A stretch of 64,000 nucleotides of DNA, from positions 151,336,329 to 151,400,328 of the forward strand of contig CM053143.1 in assembly GCA_028571685.1 (NCBI GenBank). Direction: 5' to 3'. Position numbers and translations under genes: made by a program. How positions within the stretch are numbered: position 1 is the stretch's first letter; each line of letters begins with the position of its first letter. Under the pieces are notes generated by a model. It ran no database searches, was not told the origin of the DNA, and was given only the letters and a program-made list of their open reading frames with translations. Below, one piece after another: positions 18,184 to 30,157 of the stretch. Source of the DNA: Heterohyrax brucei. Taxonomy: Eukaryota; Chordata; Mammalia; Hyracoidea; Procaviidae.

Positions 18184-20812
18184 ATTTTTTTTAATTTTTA
18201 TTTTTATTTAACATAACTGAGTGAAAATGTACATTCACGTATAAATTTACATGCCCCCCCTATATGCAGCTTCCACTGCTCTCCCTGTCCGGTGACTGTA
18301 CACTATTCGTCTCTGCTCCATACATGTCTCATTCTCCCAACAGTCTCCTTTTCCCTCCTCTCCGTCCGCTCCCCTTCCTCCAGCCAGAGGTCAGCAAGAT
18401 GATATCCTATAGATGTATATAACCATAAAGTGCTTCCAATATATGGTTACTCTGCTTTCCCAAGTCCAATCCATTCCTGTCCAAAGAGTGGACCTTTGTT
18501 ATAATTTATGGGAAAGGGCAGCATCAGGGAAGGGGGCCATGCTCTCAGAGGAACCCCAAAACCGCTGGACCATCAGTTGAGGTCTTTTAGTGGAGATCTC
18601 ATGATGCACCTCTTTTTATTCTTGTGTTGCCAGTGAGACCCCTCTCTGTGAGCTCCGTCGTGGCTATCACTGGTGGTGGCCGGGCACCATCCGGTTCTTC
18701 CGGTCCCAAGTCGATGTAGGCACCCACTCCTGTGGGTCTCTCTGTCTTCTCGGTTGTCTTTACCGCATGCCATTTTGGCCCTGGGTGAGCATCCGTTCCT
18801 GCTGAGTTGGGACCATTTGCTGTGTCCTCGGATGGCAGCTTGGCAGCTTTTAAGACCCCAGACGCCACTCACCAATGTGGGTTGCAGAGAGCTCTCTTAG
18901 CAAAACGCTAGTTGTGCCAATTGGCCTGGAATTCGCCTAAGAGCATGGTCCCCCGCCCCCCACCCCAGCTACTCTATCCTTGCAGTATTGAGTTAAGATG
19001 GAAGGAGTACTCAAGTTATGCTAAAGTCCACTTAATGTTGTTCTTGTTCCTAATGTGTGCTGTCACCGCTTTCTCCCAACTAGATTTCTAGTAACTATCT
19101 AAACTAAACCCTCCCCCCCTCGCCCTCCTTCTCTCCCCTCCCTTGCAGCTGTCAAAGAGTCTTTTCTTCTATACACAAGTCTGTTTTTGTGATCTTATCG
19201 TAGAGGTCTCATACAGTATTTGTCCTTTTGTCGCTGACTACTTTCACTCAACATAATGTCTTCCAGTTGAAACCAGGTTAGGAGATGTTTCCTGGAATCA
19301 TCGTTATTCTTTATCATTGCGTAGTGCTCCATTGAGTATATGTACCACAGTTTACCTATCCATTCTTCTATTGTTGGGCATCTGGGTTGATTCCATCTTT
19401 TTGCTATTGTGGACTGTGCTGCGGTAAACATTCTGGTGCATGTGTGCGTTGATGTGAAAGGCCTTGAATCTGTAGGATATATTCCAAGTAGTGGAATTAC
19501 TGGGTCAAATGGTATATCAATATCCATTTTTTTAAGGAAGCACCAGATTGCCTTCCAAAGAGGCTGGATCATTTTGCAACCCCACCAACAGTGTAGGAGG
19601 GTTCCAATTTCTCCACAGCCTCTCCAGCATTTGTTGTTTTGTGTTTTTTGGATCATGGCCAATCTTGTTGGAGTGAGATGGTGTCTCATTGTTGTCTTGA
19701 TTTGAATTTCTTTAATAACTAAAGATCGTGAACATGTCCGCATGTGTTTTTTGGCTGCCTGGATCTCCTCTTTAGTGAAGTGTCTGTCCATCTCCTTTGC
19801 CCATCACTTAATTGGATGGTTTATCTTCTTCTTCTTGATACTTTGTAGTATCTTATACATTATAGAGATCAGGCGTTGGTCTGACATAGAGTTGCCAAAT
19901 ATGTTTTCCCATTCTGTGGGTGTTCTTTTAATTCTATTAATAAAGTCTTTGGATGAGCAAAAGTGTTTGATTCTTAATCGTTCCCATTTATCTATTTTCT
20001 CTTCTGTTGATTGAGGTTTCTTTGACAGATTTTGGAGTCTGTCCTCATTGTGTATTAAAACTTCCATTGTTGTTCCTACCTTTTCTTGGATGAGCTTTAT
20101 CGTTTTAGGTTTGATATTTAGGTCTTTTATCCAGTTGGAGTTGGTTTTTGTATAAGGTGTAAGATATGGATCTTGATTCAGTTTATTGCAGATGGATAAC
20201 CACTTTTGCCAGCACCATTTGTTGAAGAGACTGTTTTTACCCCAGTTTAATGTCTTAGGGCCTTTGTTGAATATCAGCTGTTCATAGGCAGATGGTATCA
20301 TCTCTGGGGTCTCAATTCTGTTCCATTGATTGATCTGTCTGTTCTTGTACCAGTACCAGGCTGTTTTGACCACTGTGGCAGTGTAGTATGTTCTAAGGTC
20401 GGGTAACGAGAGGCCTTCCAGTGTGTTCTTCTTCTTTAGTAGTACCTTACTTATCCGGGGCTTCTTCCCTTTCCAAACAAAATTGGTGATTTGTTTCTCG
20501 ATCTCATTAAAAAATGATGCTGGAACTTGTATTGGGATTGCATTATATAAATAAATTGCTTTGGGTAAAATAGACAGTTTCACAATGTTAAGTCTTCCTA
20601 TCCATGAGCAGGGTAGGTTTTTCCATTTATCTAAGTCTATCTTAGTTTCTTGTAGTAAGGGCTTGTAGTTCTCTTTGTAAAGGTCTGTTGTTTCTCTGGT
20701 TAGATTAATTCCTAGGTACTTTATCTTCTTAGGGGATATCGTAAATGGTATTGATTTAATAATTTCCTCCTTAACAGTCTCATTGATGGTATTCAATTTT
20801 ATTTCAAGACTT
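18184..20812 (-). mobile_element. L1, 5'-truncated, 2.6 kb
   Basis: Starts at the left with the antisense tail (TTTTTTTTAATTTTTATTTTT), then about 1 kb of 3'UTR including a C-rich tract at about 19100-19140, and then ORF2 from its stop near 19195 up to about 20800. This is the best-preserved L1 in the window. I did not find a clear TSD. Confidence 0.93.
19195..20796 (-). pseudogene. L1 ORF2, C-terminal third to half
   Basis: Reading right to left, one frame runs 330 codons from 20796, meets TGA at 19804-19806, and continues in the same frame for 198 more codons to the normal end at 19195. The upstream part lies after the reverse-transcriptase core, with PCSWIGRLNIVKLSILPKAI typical of L1. 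The C-terminus shows the MDRHFTKEEI segment, the CWRGCGEIGTLLHCWWGCK cysteine region and CTRMF. The endonuclease and YADD core are absent because of the truncation. It is inactive, but with only one visible lesion it is relatively young. Confidence 0.92.
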
Positions 20813-20845
20813 AATTAGCTACTGTATGCGTCAGATGGACCCGGA

Positions 20846-21032
20846 TGTTGTTGTGTGCTGTCCAGCTGACTGTGACTCACAGTGATCCAATAAGACCCTG
20901 TGCTGCCGGGCTTCTTAGACTACAGTCGGGAACAAATCACCAGTTCTTTCTCTTGTTGAGAGGCTGGTGGGTATCAACTGCCGACCTTTCAATTTGCAGC
21001 CAAACATTTAACTATCAGGTCACTGGGGCTCC
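20846..21032 (-). mobile_element. AfroSINE, extended subtype, antisense
   Basis: Diverged copy: GACTGTGACTCACAGTGATC at the 3' half, CAACTGCCGACCTTTCAATT at the B box and GGTCACTGGGGCTCC at the start. It lies about 35 bases to the right of the L1. Confidence 0.78.
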
Positions 21033-21384
21033 TTGAATGGGCCCTAAAGGTAAACAAGTCAGTCTGCTTTTTTGTAGATACTGCTTGGAGGAATTAATGA
21101 CAAAACCATACAAATTTAAGTAAGACAGGTCACAGACACACGAATCTCCTTTATGGCCTGTTCCAACAACAATACCCTTGACTCTGAAAACCATTCTCCT
21201 GTTAAATTACTGTAAGTTTTTGAACTTTGTATGTTTTCTGTTTTATCTCTCATTTTCATTTCTGATAGTAAAAGTAAACTGGTTGAGACATTTAAGTCAA
21301 ACCAAGGCAATAAAGAGAAAAATTTTATTCTAAAAGTTTCATAGATGCATTAAGTAGTAAGATCAATTTTATAGATTGTGTTGT

Positions 21385-21450
21385 TCTGTTCTGTTCTATA
21401 TAGTGTCACTATGAGTCAGAATTTACTTAACGGTGATGGCTTTGATTTTT
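21385..21450 (+). mobile_element. AfroSINE 3'-end fragment, sense
   Basis: Retains GTCACTATGAGTCAGAATTT and the end ACTTAACGGTGATGGCTTTG, preceded by a small TGTTC direct repeat. The head is absent. Confidence 0.7.
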
Positions 21451-22385
21451 TTCTGATTTTTTAAAATTGTTATGTTGTCACTATAAACTTACTAATGATT
21501 AAACTACATGTTATTTTGTAACAATTATGGTAAAGTGAAGGGTCTTTAATTGTGAAGACTATTTGAAGTTAAATAAAACATGTGTACTGAAAAGACGTAT
21601 ATTATACATGGACATATATCATTTTTGAGTGCTTCCAATTATCTGCTAAGATAATAAATTGATTGGAAGCAAAGAGTTTTTACAACGAATAATTGAAGGG
21701 GTGGAAAGCTATTTTCGTTGCAGTCTGTAAGAAAAACTAATTGCATAGTAATCTTGAAATCTGCATAGTGTAGGCATTACTCCATCTTGAAAGATTATTT
21801 AAATGAGGATTATGTTCGAAGTCACCAATTTGCCCACAGAAGTAGAATGAAAAGGGTAAAGGGTAGTTCTGTGGGCTTCAGCATCTAGTTACCTGTAATG
21901 GTGCTTATATTGCAAACATAATTTAGCTCCTGAAAGGAAGTTACTTTGCCTTTCAAATAATTTAGCATTTCTTTAAAATTTAATGTAGTCTCCGGTGAAA
22001 TATTTTCCTTCCATTATACCAAAATATTCCCCTTTGGGCTACATTGTAGCATTGTTTTAAAAGTGACCTTCCCAAGTTTTGTTGAGGCAAGCCACCTATA
22101 GTTTTGGTCACAACAATAAGCTAAAGACCACCCCAGTGTTGTCAGGGAGACGGTGACAAAAAGTTCTCTGCTTTTAACACTGATGTCATAGGTGACTATT
22201 TATAGGCATGGAAGGATGTCCACAATTCATTTTTAAGTAAAAGATGTTAATAAGCTTATATTGCAGAAATATAATAAATCTCCATATAAATCTGGTGCAG
22301 AACTAGTTTAATAAAAGTTCACAAGGCAGATGGAGTCCTTTTTGAAAATGACAAGTTGTGAGAGAGTGTTTCTGAATATGCTTTT
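21451..22385. other. Unique sequence
   Basis: AT-rich, with no repeat or gene recognised. Confidence 0.4.
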
Positions 22386-23925
22386 TAATTATTTTTTATT
22401 GTGATTAACTGAAAGTATACAGTCCAAATCAATTTTGCGTGCCCGCTTATCTCCAGCTCCTTCTGCTCTCCTTGCTTGGTGACAGTACACTCCTCCCTTT
22501 CATTCTATACTTGTAGTATCCTCTTAAAAAGCTCCTGTCCCCTCTTCTTCACCCTCTTCTCTCCCATTTAGCAGGAGACTAGTAGGACAGCCTCCTGTAA
22601 ATGCATAGAACCGTAAAGTACACATACCATATGACCACACTGTGTCCCCAAGTCCAGTCCATCGTTATTCAAGGAGTTGACCTCCATAGTATTTTCTGGA
22701 CAGGGGCAGCAGCAGGTCTAGGGCCCGTGCTCCCAGGGTTCCCCCAGGTCGTCGGACCATCAGCTGTGGTCTTTCAGTAGAGTCTGTGAGCTGCGCCCCT
22801 CTGTTTCTTGTGTTGCCCCAGGGACTATGTTGTGTGCCTCATCACGGCTGTGTTTGGTGGTGGTCAGGCACCGTCTGATTCTTCTGGTCACGTGTGCATA
22901 CAGTCTCCCATTCACATGCGTCCTTCTGTCTCCTGGGTTCTTTTTCCCTCTTGTCTTTGTTGTTCTTGGTTGTCATCTGTTCTGGCTGAGTTGGGACCAT
23001 TTGGTGTACCTCAGATGGCAGCGAGCTAGCTTTTAAGACCCCAGACACCACTCACCTGTATGGAGTGCAGAAGACTGTCTTAGCAATAGATTAGTTATGC
23101 CAGTTGGCCTCAGTGTTCCCCAAAAGCGTGGTCTCCAGACCCCTGCCCCTGCTACTCTATTCTTGCAATATTAGGTTGAGATTAGAAGAGCTTTCAGTTA
23201 ATGGTGAAGTCCAGTTAAGTTGATCTACTTTCTACTGTGTGCTGTCACTGCCTTCACCTAACCAGATTCCTGTCAACTATCTAATGTATGACCAACCTTC
23301 TCCCTCCCTCATCACACCCTGCAGCCATCAAAGAGTCTTTTCTTCTGTACATAAGCCTATTTTTAAGTCCTTCTAGCAGGGATCACATAGAATATTTGTC
23401 TTTTGGACGTTGACTGATTTCACTCAGTGTAATGTCTTCCAATTGAAACCAGGTTATGAGATGCTTCCTAAAATCATCATTGTACGTTATCATTGCATAG
23501 TGTTCCATTGAATATATGTACCACAGTTTGCTTATCTAATCAAGGGCAGCTAGATGGATTCCATCGTTTTGCTATTACAGACCATGCTGCAGTAAACATT
23601 CATGTGCATGTACCTGTTCATGTGACAGCCTTCGTTTCTATAGGATATATACTGAGAAGTGGGAATACTGGATCAAATGTTTTATCTATTTCTACTTTTT
23701 AAGGAAGCATGAAATTGATTTTCAAAGGAGTTGTGCCATTTTGCAATCTCATCAGCAGTGTAGGAGAGTTCCAATCTCTCCACAGCCTTTCCAGCATTTG
23801 TTGTTCTTGTGTTTTTTGAATTGTGGCCAACCTTGTTGGGGTGAGATGGTATCTCATTGTAGTTTTGATTCAGACCTCTCTAGTAGCTAATGAATGTGAG
23901 CATTTTTTCATGTGTGTTTCTGACC
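22386..23925 (-). mobile_element. L1, 5'-truncated, older copy
   Basis: The antisense tail and 3'UTR occupy about 22386-23350 (landmark GGTGGTGGTCAGGCACCG), followed by ORF2 C-terminal sequence to about 23925. ORF2 is broken in several places. It is more diverged than the copy at 18.2 kb but of the same 3'UTR lineage. Confidence 0.88.
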
Positions 23926-23954
23926 ATACTTTGACAATTGTATGAGATACACAT

Positions 23955-24165
23955 ATTGGCAGTTTCTGTGTCTGTGTACCAAACTATAGTAAGAGCTTTA
24001 CATGTTACGTGTTTTATTTAATCCTTATACCAGAGCCACGAGAGGTGAACTTACTGGCCCATTTTTAAAGATTTTAAAACTGAGACCCAGCAGGTACTTG
24101 TCTAATGCCACAAAGCAAGGAAGTGGCAGAGTAAAGACTTGAACTGTGGTCTGAATGATTCTAAA
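23955..24165 (-). mobile_element. MIR relic, antisense
   Basis: ATTTAATCCTTATACCAGAG, CCCATTTTTAAAGATTTTAA and AGGAAGTGGCAGAGTAAAGA follow the order of an antisense MIR, ending in a TTGAACTGTGGTCTG B-box region. Confidence 0.75.
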
Positions 24166-25089
24166 ATTTTGTTTGTTGTTTTTTTTTTCATACTTTAGCC
24201 ACTGTAGAAGTTTAACTTTGGTGCTTTGCTTAGAAGTAATCATTTCTATACACTGAACTCCCTTAATATCCTACTGGAATTTCTGATAATACATCTGGAT
24301 TTCATTTTTTATTATCTTTAACTTAAATTGGGTCAGAGTTATTTGCGTGGTATTTTGTATAACTTATTAAGACTGAGATTCTGAAGTCTAGGATTGATAT
24401 CATTAATATTTTTGTCTTCCATAGTTCCTTATTCAATAAAATATGTGTGTATACGATGAATAATCTTCAAGATTCTTTCTATCTCTTAAAATTCAATAAT
24501 TCTTTAAGACTTATATAAAGCTGCAGTTGCAGTTACAGTTGAGTAGTACTTAAGAACTCATTGAGATTTTAGTTTGGTATCTAAGTTGATTGCTAAAGTA
24601 TCATAAAGTTCCTAATTCTCATTTTATATGGAAAAGAATTTGTAACTTTCTGTCAAAGGGTGAAGTCTAGACTACAACAGACTTTTTGAAAGCCCTATGT
24701 AGGGGTGATAAAGCTGAGCTGGTGGCTTCGTTGCAGTGAAAGGTCTAAACAGAAGTATCTTATGTGATATTTTATATCTATAAGGATATTACATCATCAT
24801 TAGTGCAGGTGAAGACCTAATTGTGGAGACTTACATGAAGCTCTTTTGGTGGTTTCTGGGAAACTCAGATTTAGATACCAAGTAGGTTTAACTTTCCAGC
24901 TAAGGGCTCATGATTATCAGAAACCCTGGGGCCAGACTGTCCAGGCTTGTATCACAGTCCCTCCAGTTACACACTCTGCACCCACTGGCAGGAAGAACTC
25001 TGTGAAATGCAAATAGGTTCTGATAGGGGACAAAAATCTATGTCTAGATAGTAACCACTGTTGCTGAAGGAGGTTTAAATTGCCACCTT
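24166..25089. other. Mostly unique, with a short MIR-like stretch
   Basis: About 24917-24975 (GGGGCCAGACTGTCCAGGCT) resembles the 5' part of a sense MIR. Otherwise I recognise nothing. Confidence 0.4.
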
Positions 25090-25690
25090 ACAGGACAATT
25101 TTTTTTTAATTGTCATTAGTGTATATATAGCACAACAGTTGCCAATTTAATGCTTTTCATGTGTACCTTTCAGTGACATAGTTACATTAATCATGTTGTG
25201 CAGCCATCACCCTTATCTTTTGTCAGATTTCCTCACTGTGTGAACAGAACCTCTGTTTCCTAATGATCGCTCACCGTTTTCTTCTCTCTGCTGCCACTGG
25301 AAGCAACTAATAAACTTTGCTTTTCCTGCATTTGCCTATTCTAGATATTTGTATAAGTGAGATCATACAGTATTTGTTCTTTTGTGATGGATTAATTTTT
25401 CTCTGCATGTTTTCAAGGCTCATCCTTATTGTGGCATACATCAGGACTTGAGTGCTCTTTAGAGCTGACTAATAGCCCGTGTATGTGTATGCCACCCACA
25501 CACACACCCACACACGCACCGAAAAACAACAGCAAAACCCCAAACCAAATTATACTCACGTGTAATTTATTCTTTCATCTGCTGATAGATACTGAGGGTG
25601 TTTCTAACTTTTGGCGGGTGTTGACAGTGCTGTAGTCAACGATGGTGTCCCTGTGTCTGTTTGCAGTAGGACAGAATTGGATGTTACAAT
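25090..25690 (-). mobile_element. Ancient L1M fragment
   Basis: Antisense L1M landmarks in order: GTTGTGCAGCCATCACCCTT, TTGCCTATTCTAGATATTTG, AGTGAGATCATACAGTATTT, TGTTTTCAAGGCTCATCC and CATCTGCTGATAGATACTGAGG. A (CAC/CA)-rich simple repeat sits at about 25490-25520. The fragments at 58.3 and 63.3 kb are of the same broad type. Confidence 0.75.
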
Positions 25691-26298
25691 TTCATAGCCC
25701 TTGTTTATCCTAGTTTGTCCCTTTGCTATTTTTAAACCAAAATTTACTTTCTCTTGTTTCTACTGCATCTACTGTGATGCAGTAAGAGGTAGTTTTGGCT
25801 TTGCTTCGTGCTCTCTATGCCTGAGTAGAGAAGGAAATGATTGCTTTAAAAAAAAAAAAAAGGAAAATGTTACTTGACATCAACATAGCTTCTGGGCTTT
25901 GAAAACTTCCTGGGGCTTCTCTCATTATCCAGGAGAGCAGTGTGGATGAGCTGAGTGAAGGGAAACCAGACCCTAGGGGAGGGGTTTCATGCCTTGTCTC
26001 TGGCACTGTTGGTGGAGAAGGGGTGGTAAGACCTCTAATAGCTGCTGCAGTCTCGGTGGATTCAGGTGTGCTGGAAAGACAGCTCAGGGGACCTTCTTGT
26101 TCCCTTTGGCTACTGTCTGGGCTGAAGGGGAAGTGCAGTGGCAGCAGACAGCATGGGCTGTGCAGCAGCCACACAGATTTTTGCCTGTCACAGAGTTCAT
26201 TCTCTCTCACAAATTGAAAGTAACATGAAAACCCTTCATGTTTCTCTCTTTTGAGATTTGATACCTTAGGATGCTGCAAGAGCAAGCACCAAACTTGA
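25691..26298. other. Unique, relatively GC-rich block with long open frames
   Basis: On the minus strand 25815-26285 is open for 156 codons, and on the plus strand 25942-26217 for 91. Neither begins in a repeat, but the antisense frame ends in the poly-A tract at 25848-25862 and shows no domain that I know. GC content above that of the surroundings lowers stop frequency, which may explain both. Confidence 0.3.
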
Positions 26299-26480
26299 TG
26301 CCAAGCCCATGATATTGAGTTGATTCTGACTCACAGTGACCCTTTAGAAAAGGAGAGAACTGCCCTACAGGGAAGGAAGCAGTCTGCTGCATCTTAGTCC
26401 CCCAGAGCAGCTGGTGGGTTTGAACTGCTGACTTTTTGGGTAGCAGCTTAGTGGTTAACCACTGTACTGCCAGGGATCCT
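26299..26480 (-). mobile_element. AfroSINE, extended subtype, antisense
   Basis: Contains GATTCTGACTCACAGTGACC, an extended block with CAGTCTGCTGCATCTTAGTC, the B-box-side GGGTTTGAACTGCTGAC, and ends in TACTGCCAGGGATCC. Confidence 0.85.
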
Positions 26481-26621
26481 CTTGAGCAAGCCCCAGGAGA
26501 GGAAAACCCTGCTCAGATCAAATCTTATTGTAGTCTGTGGCTGCCTAAAAGTTGACACTTTAAAGTAAGGATATGGCCTTTAGTCTAACTGGGCCCCTAC
26601 ACATTTGACAGTGAAGACCAG

Positions 26622-26952
26622 GAGAGTGACAGTGGGGATTCTGGGGTAGAATTCTCTCCTTCCATGCAGAAGACCTGAGTGGGATTCTTGGGTAAGGCAC
26701 TTCACACACAGCCTCCTCCCATCTGTTAGTGGAGGCTCGTGTGTCTGTGATACTAGTCAGGCTTCAGTGGAGCTTGCAGACTAAGACAGCCTAGGAAGAA
26801 AGGCCAGGCAATCTCTTTTCAAAAATCAGCTAAGGACAACCCTATGGATTGCAATCATGGGGATGGTGCAGGACTGGGGAGCGTTTTATTCCATTGTGCA
26901 TGGGATCATGATGAGTTGGGAGCTTATTCAACAGTTGCTAGCAACAATAACA
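26622..26952 (+). mobile_element. SINE with a tRNA-Gly-like head, sense
   Basis: Second sense copy of this family: GGGGTAGAATTCTCTCCTTC in the head, GGCTTCAGTGGAGCTTGCAG and AGGAAGAAAGGCCAGGC in the body, and GCTAGCAACAATAACAG at the 3' end. Confidence 0.85.
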
Positions 26953-27960
26953 GTCAATAAACACTGAACATAAAAACGATCTGCAAGGTTGCCTTTCTTG
27001 TTGTATGACCCCTGAAAAAACAAAACAAAAAAACATGGAACAAATAATGCTTTAGTCTGCTTGTAAACTGTTAATCCGTTGATACTCATATACTTTAGTA
27101 GGGAAAATGAGATGAGATTTCCCTTTTACTTGTGAACTAATTGTTGTTTCTGTGCATGTAAAAAGCACATGTTAAATGCTTCCCTTGATGTTCAACAGCA
27201 GACAGATTTCCTGTTGTGTATTTAGCCCTTGATTTGTTGCTTGACTGAAGATCAGCTCTAGCAGATTAGATTTTGATGGCTGAGTTTTGCTCTGGAACCA
27301 TGTCTTAAGCTGAATTCTGTATAGGAGCAAAACTAGTGGAGTGTGTGTGTGTGTCTATGTGTGTATACGGATACACACACACACAGAACCACAAAGCTGT
27401 GGGAGCTGACAAATCCCTAGATCAGCATATCAGACTGTAGGCTGCTGGCTCGCCTGTGAAGAACTAGAGGTCAGAGGATGATGAGTTGAGTACAGGATCT
27501 AGAGAAGATGAGCTTTGCCAAAACATCCATGTGTATTAGATATAAGTCATATCCCCCGAGAAGCTCCCCTTTCAGCAAATTGGCAGCTTATATCAGATCA
27601 CATGATGGAGGATGATTACATAGTATCACCACACTGTTAAGATTCATGGCCTAGCCAAGTTGACACGTAACCTTAACTGTATCACAAGCTACAGCAGAAC
27701 ATGGAAGTTTATTCTTTCATTCAGTAAACATTTGTTGGGCTCCTGCCTGATCCTTTACAACAATTGTTTTCAAATTTCATAAATAGCACAAAAACCTTGT
27801 AAACTAGATAATACTATCTATAGATAAGAAAATAAGACTTATAGAGTGATTTGTAGATAAGTGTAAGGCATGTATGGTGGTTGGAAAGTGTACTCAGAAG
27901 CACTTTGCTGTTAAGCGTCTGGGGATTTGCTTTGGGCTTTTAGGCTGACCCAAAGTTATT
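26953..27960. other. Mostly unique sequence
   Basis: TTCATTCAGTAAACATTTGT at about 27716-27735 resembles the end of an L2 or MIR element. A TG/CA hairpin lies at 27339-27386. No gene seen. Confidence 0.4.
27339..27386. repeat. TG-run and CA-run facing each other
   Basis: GTGTGTGTGTGTGTC at the left and ACACACACACACAG at the right are separated by about 18 bases including TATACGGATAC, so the strand can fold into a long hairpin. Confidence 0.85.
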
Positions 27961-28112
27961 GGAAACCCTGGTGGCATAGATAAAAAGGGCTGCGGCTGCT
28001 AACCAAAATGTCCACACTCACCATCACTCCTTGGAAACTGAAGAGGGTAGTTCTGCTCTGTCCTATAGTGGCTGTATGAGTCAGAGTCAACTCAACGGCT
28101 GTGAGTTTGTTT
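27961..28112 (+). mobile_element. AfroSINE, sense
   Basis: GGAAACCCTGGTGGCATAG to CTCAACGGCTGTGAGTTTG. Diverged around the B box. Confidence 0.85.
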
Positions 28113-28157
28113 CACCATCTCCGTAAAGTTGTTACTGTGGCTGCCTTTTAAGAGGAT

Positions 28158-28385
28158 GTAAGTCCCTTGGTGGTTCAAGTGGTTTATACTACACCTCTAA
28201 CCTCAGCGTTGGCAGTTCAAACACACCCAGTGGGGCTGTGGAAGAAGGGCCTGATAATCTGCATCTGTAAGGGTTATAACCAAGAAAAGCCTTTGAAACA
28301 GTGCTGCTACTTAGAACACACGGGACCACTGTGAGTCTGGATCAGTTCAACAGCAACAGATGTGGATTTTTTTGTTTTGTATTTT
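28158..28385 (+). mobile_element. AfroSINE, extended subtype, sense
   Basis: The head is GTCCCTTGGTGGTTCAAGTGG, the middle carries GAAGGGCCTGATAATCTGC and TTATAACCAAGAAAAGCC, and the end is TTCAACAGCAACAGATGTGG with a T-rich tail. Confidence 0.78.
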
Positions 28386-28447
28386 TGGTTAATCATTGGA
28401 GCAAAGATAAGAAAAAAAATAGTTAATCTTGTTCACATTCAGTCTTT

Positions 28448-28641
28448 CTTGTTGTAACTGTCAAGTTGGTTCTGATTCTTGGCGACCTTCTATGTACAGA
28501 GTGGACCTCTTCCATGGGGTTTTCAAAGTTATGGCCTTCTGGAAGCAGATTGCCAGGCCTGTCTTCTGTGACACCACTGGAGGGGGTGTGAACCTCCAGC
28601 CTTTTAGCTAGTAGATGAGCTTTCAAGCATTTGTGCCGCTC
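28448..28641 (-). mobile_element. AfroSINE, long subtype, antisense
   Basis: GATTCTTGGCGACCTTCTATG at the left, GGAAGCAGATTGCCAGGCC in the middle, and CATTTGTGCCGCTCA at the right. It faces the preceding sense copy across about 60 bases. Confidence 0.85.
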
Positions 28642-29978
28642 AAAGACATCTTATTTGTTCCTTTACTCAACAGATACTTTGAGTGCCTGTTTTGTGCTAG
28701 ACATGCTGCAAGGTGCTGAAGACTAAGGCGTGGGCAAGATGTTATCAACTCCTTACCGTCTTCAGAGAGGAAATAGAGATACAAGAGAAAGAATTCAGGA
28801 TATATTGCTCTCCCAAAGGCCATAGTGTTTTGGTTGGGAGAGTGACAAAATTTATCAAGATGTAGAAATTTTGACACCTTCACAAAGGTTGTTTTATTTC
28901 ACTTTTACATTATTGTTCACTAACTGGTCTACAGGCAAGCAGGAAATGGCTTCCCTAGAATTCTTAGCAGTTTGAACTCCGTGTTTGAGCTACTTTGGAC
29001 GTGGAGAAATGGAGGTTGGTGTGAAACTGCAGTGAGTTTCAAGCGGAGCCTTACAAACAAAATGTTTGGACAATCCCTTGGCAAGGACCGAATCTGACTC
29101 CGTTTTGGAACTCTGTTTTGGAACTCTCGTTCTGTGTGGGCGGTACTCAGCACAGTGACACTGGTTGATTGGCTCAGTGATGGGGGATACAATGAAGAGG
29201 AGGATAAGGTATCATCGTATGAAGACGGACTGTGAGGGTTGCAGTGGAATAGGCAGTGAATGAACAAAGGGAGCTGGTGACATACGATGCATTTAATTCA
29301 AATGTGCAAACTCTGGTTCAGTAACCAACCAGGATAGGTGGAAGTGTGCTTTGCAGATCTGGATTAACTTGAGAGAGACTGCAACGTTCTTTTCATTGTC
29401 TAATTTGGCTCGCTGTCATTCTGCCCATGTGTGAATCTTCTACGTCCCCTTCCCCACCATGGTCTTTATATAGTTTTCTGAGTCTTCAGCTTTTAAGGGC
29501 AGTATTTGCTTTCTTAAATTATGTGACTGTAGGCAATTCCATTTATGCCTGTGTCTCTAGCATAATTGTTAAGATTATCTCATTTCAATATCAAAACTGT
29601 TCTGATTTGGAGGCTGAATTAAATGGCTACCCTGTTAATAAGGCAATTTGATAGCCTGATGTAGTTGTTAAAAAAAAATCCGTGTAGCATTAAGACTACT
29701 TTGATTTATTAACAAGGATTCCTTACCAACAAAGTTGTATATTAAGCTAGTGTATGATGTCTTATAATAAGGAGAGAGAAAATGAACAGTAGCTGAAAAG
29801 TGCCAGATATAGAGAGAAATAAATTGGTTTCAACAAAATGAACTTTAACTACAGCTAGTGGCCAGCATGGCCTTCTGAAAAAGGGCATTTAAAGGTTATC
29901 ATGATACTGGACAGTGTTATGGAATCTAGAATCCTTCGAGAAAAGCTTGTCATCGTCACTAGTTTTGATTTCAAGTTA
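28642..29978. other. Mostly unique sequence
   Basis: About 28655-28760 (GAGTGCCTGTTTTGTGCTAG) resembles an L2/MIR-type relic. A 112-codon antisense frame at 28929-29267 has no known domain or repeat start. No paired splice sites convinced me. Confidence 0.4.
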
Positions 29979-29992
29979 CAGTGTTTCCATAG

Positions 29993-30143
29993 CCCATTGC
30001 CGTCAAGGGGATTCTAACTCATAGCAATGCTATAGGACAGAGTAGAAATGCCCCATAAAGTTTCCAGGCAGTACCTGGAGGATTTGAACTTCAGCTTTTT
30101 GGTTTGTAGCTATAGCATTTAACCACTATGCCACCAGGGTCTC
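29993..30143 (-). mobile_element. AfroSINE, antisense, with TSD
   Basis: Full-length antisense copy. Flanks CAGTGTTTCCATAG (29979-29992) and CAGTGTTTCTACAG (30144-30157) match at 12 of 14 bases and mark the insertion ends. Confidence 0.9.
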
Positions 30144-30157
30144 CAGTGTTTCTACAG

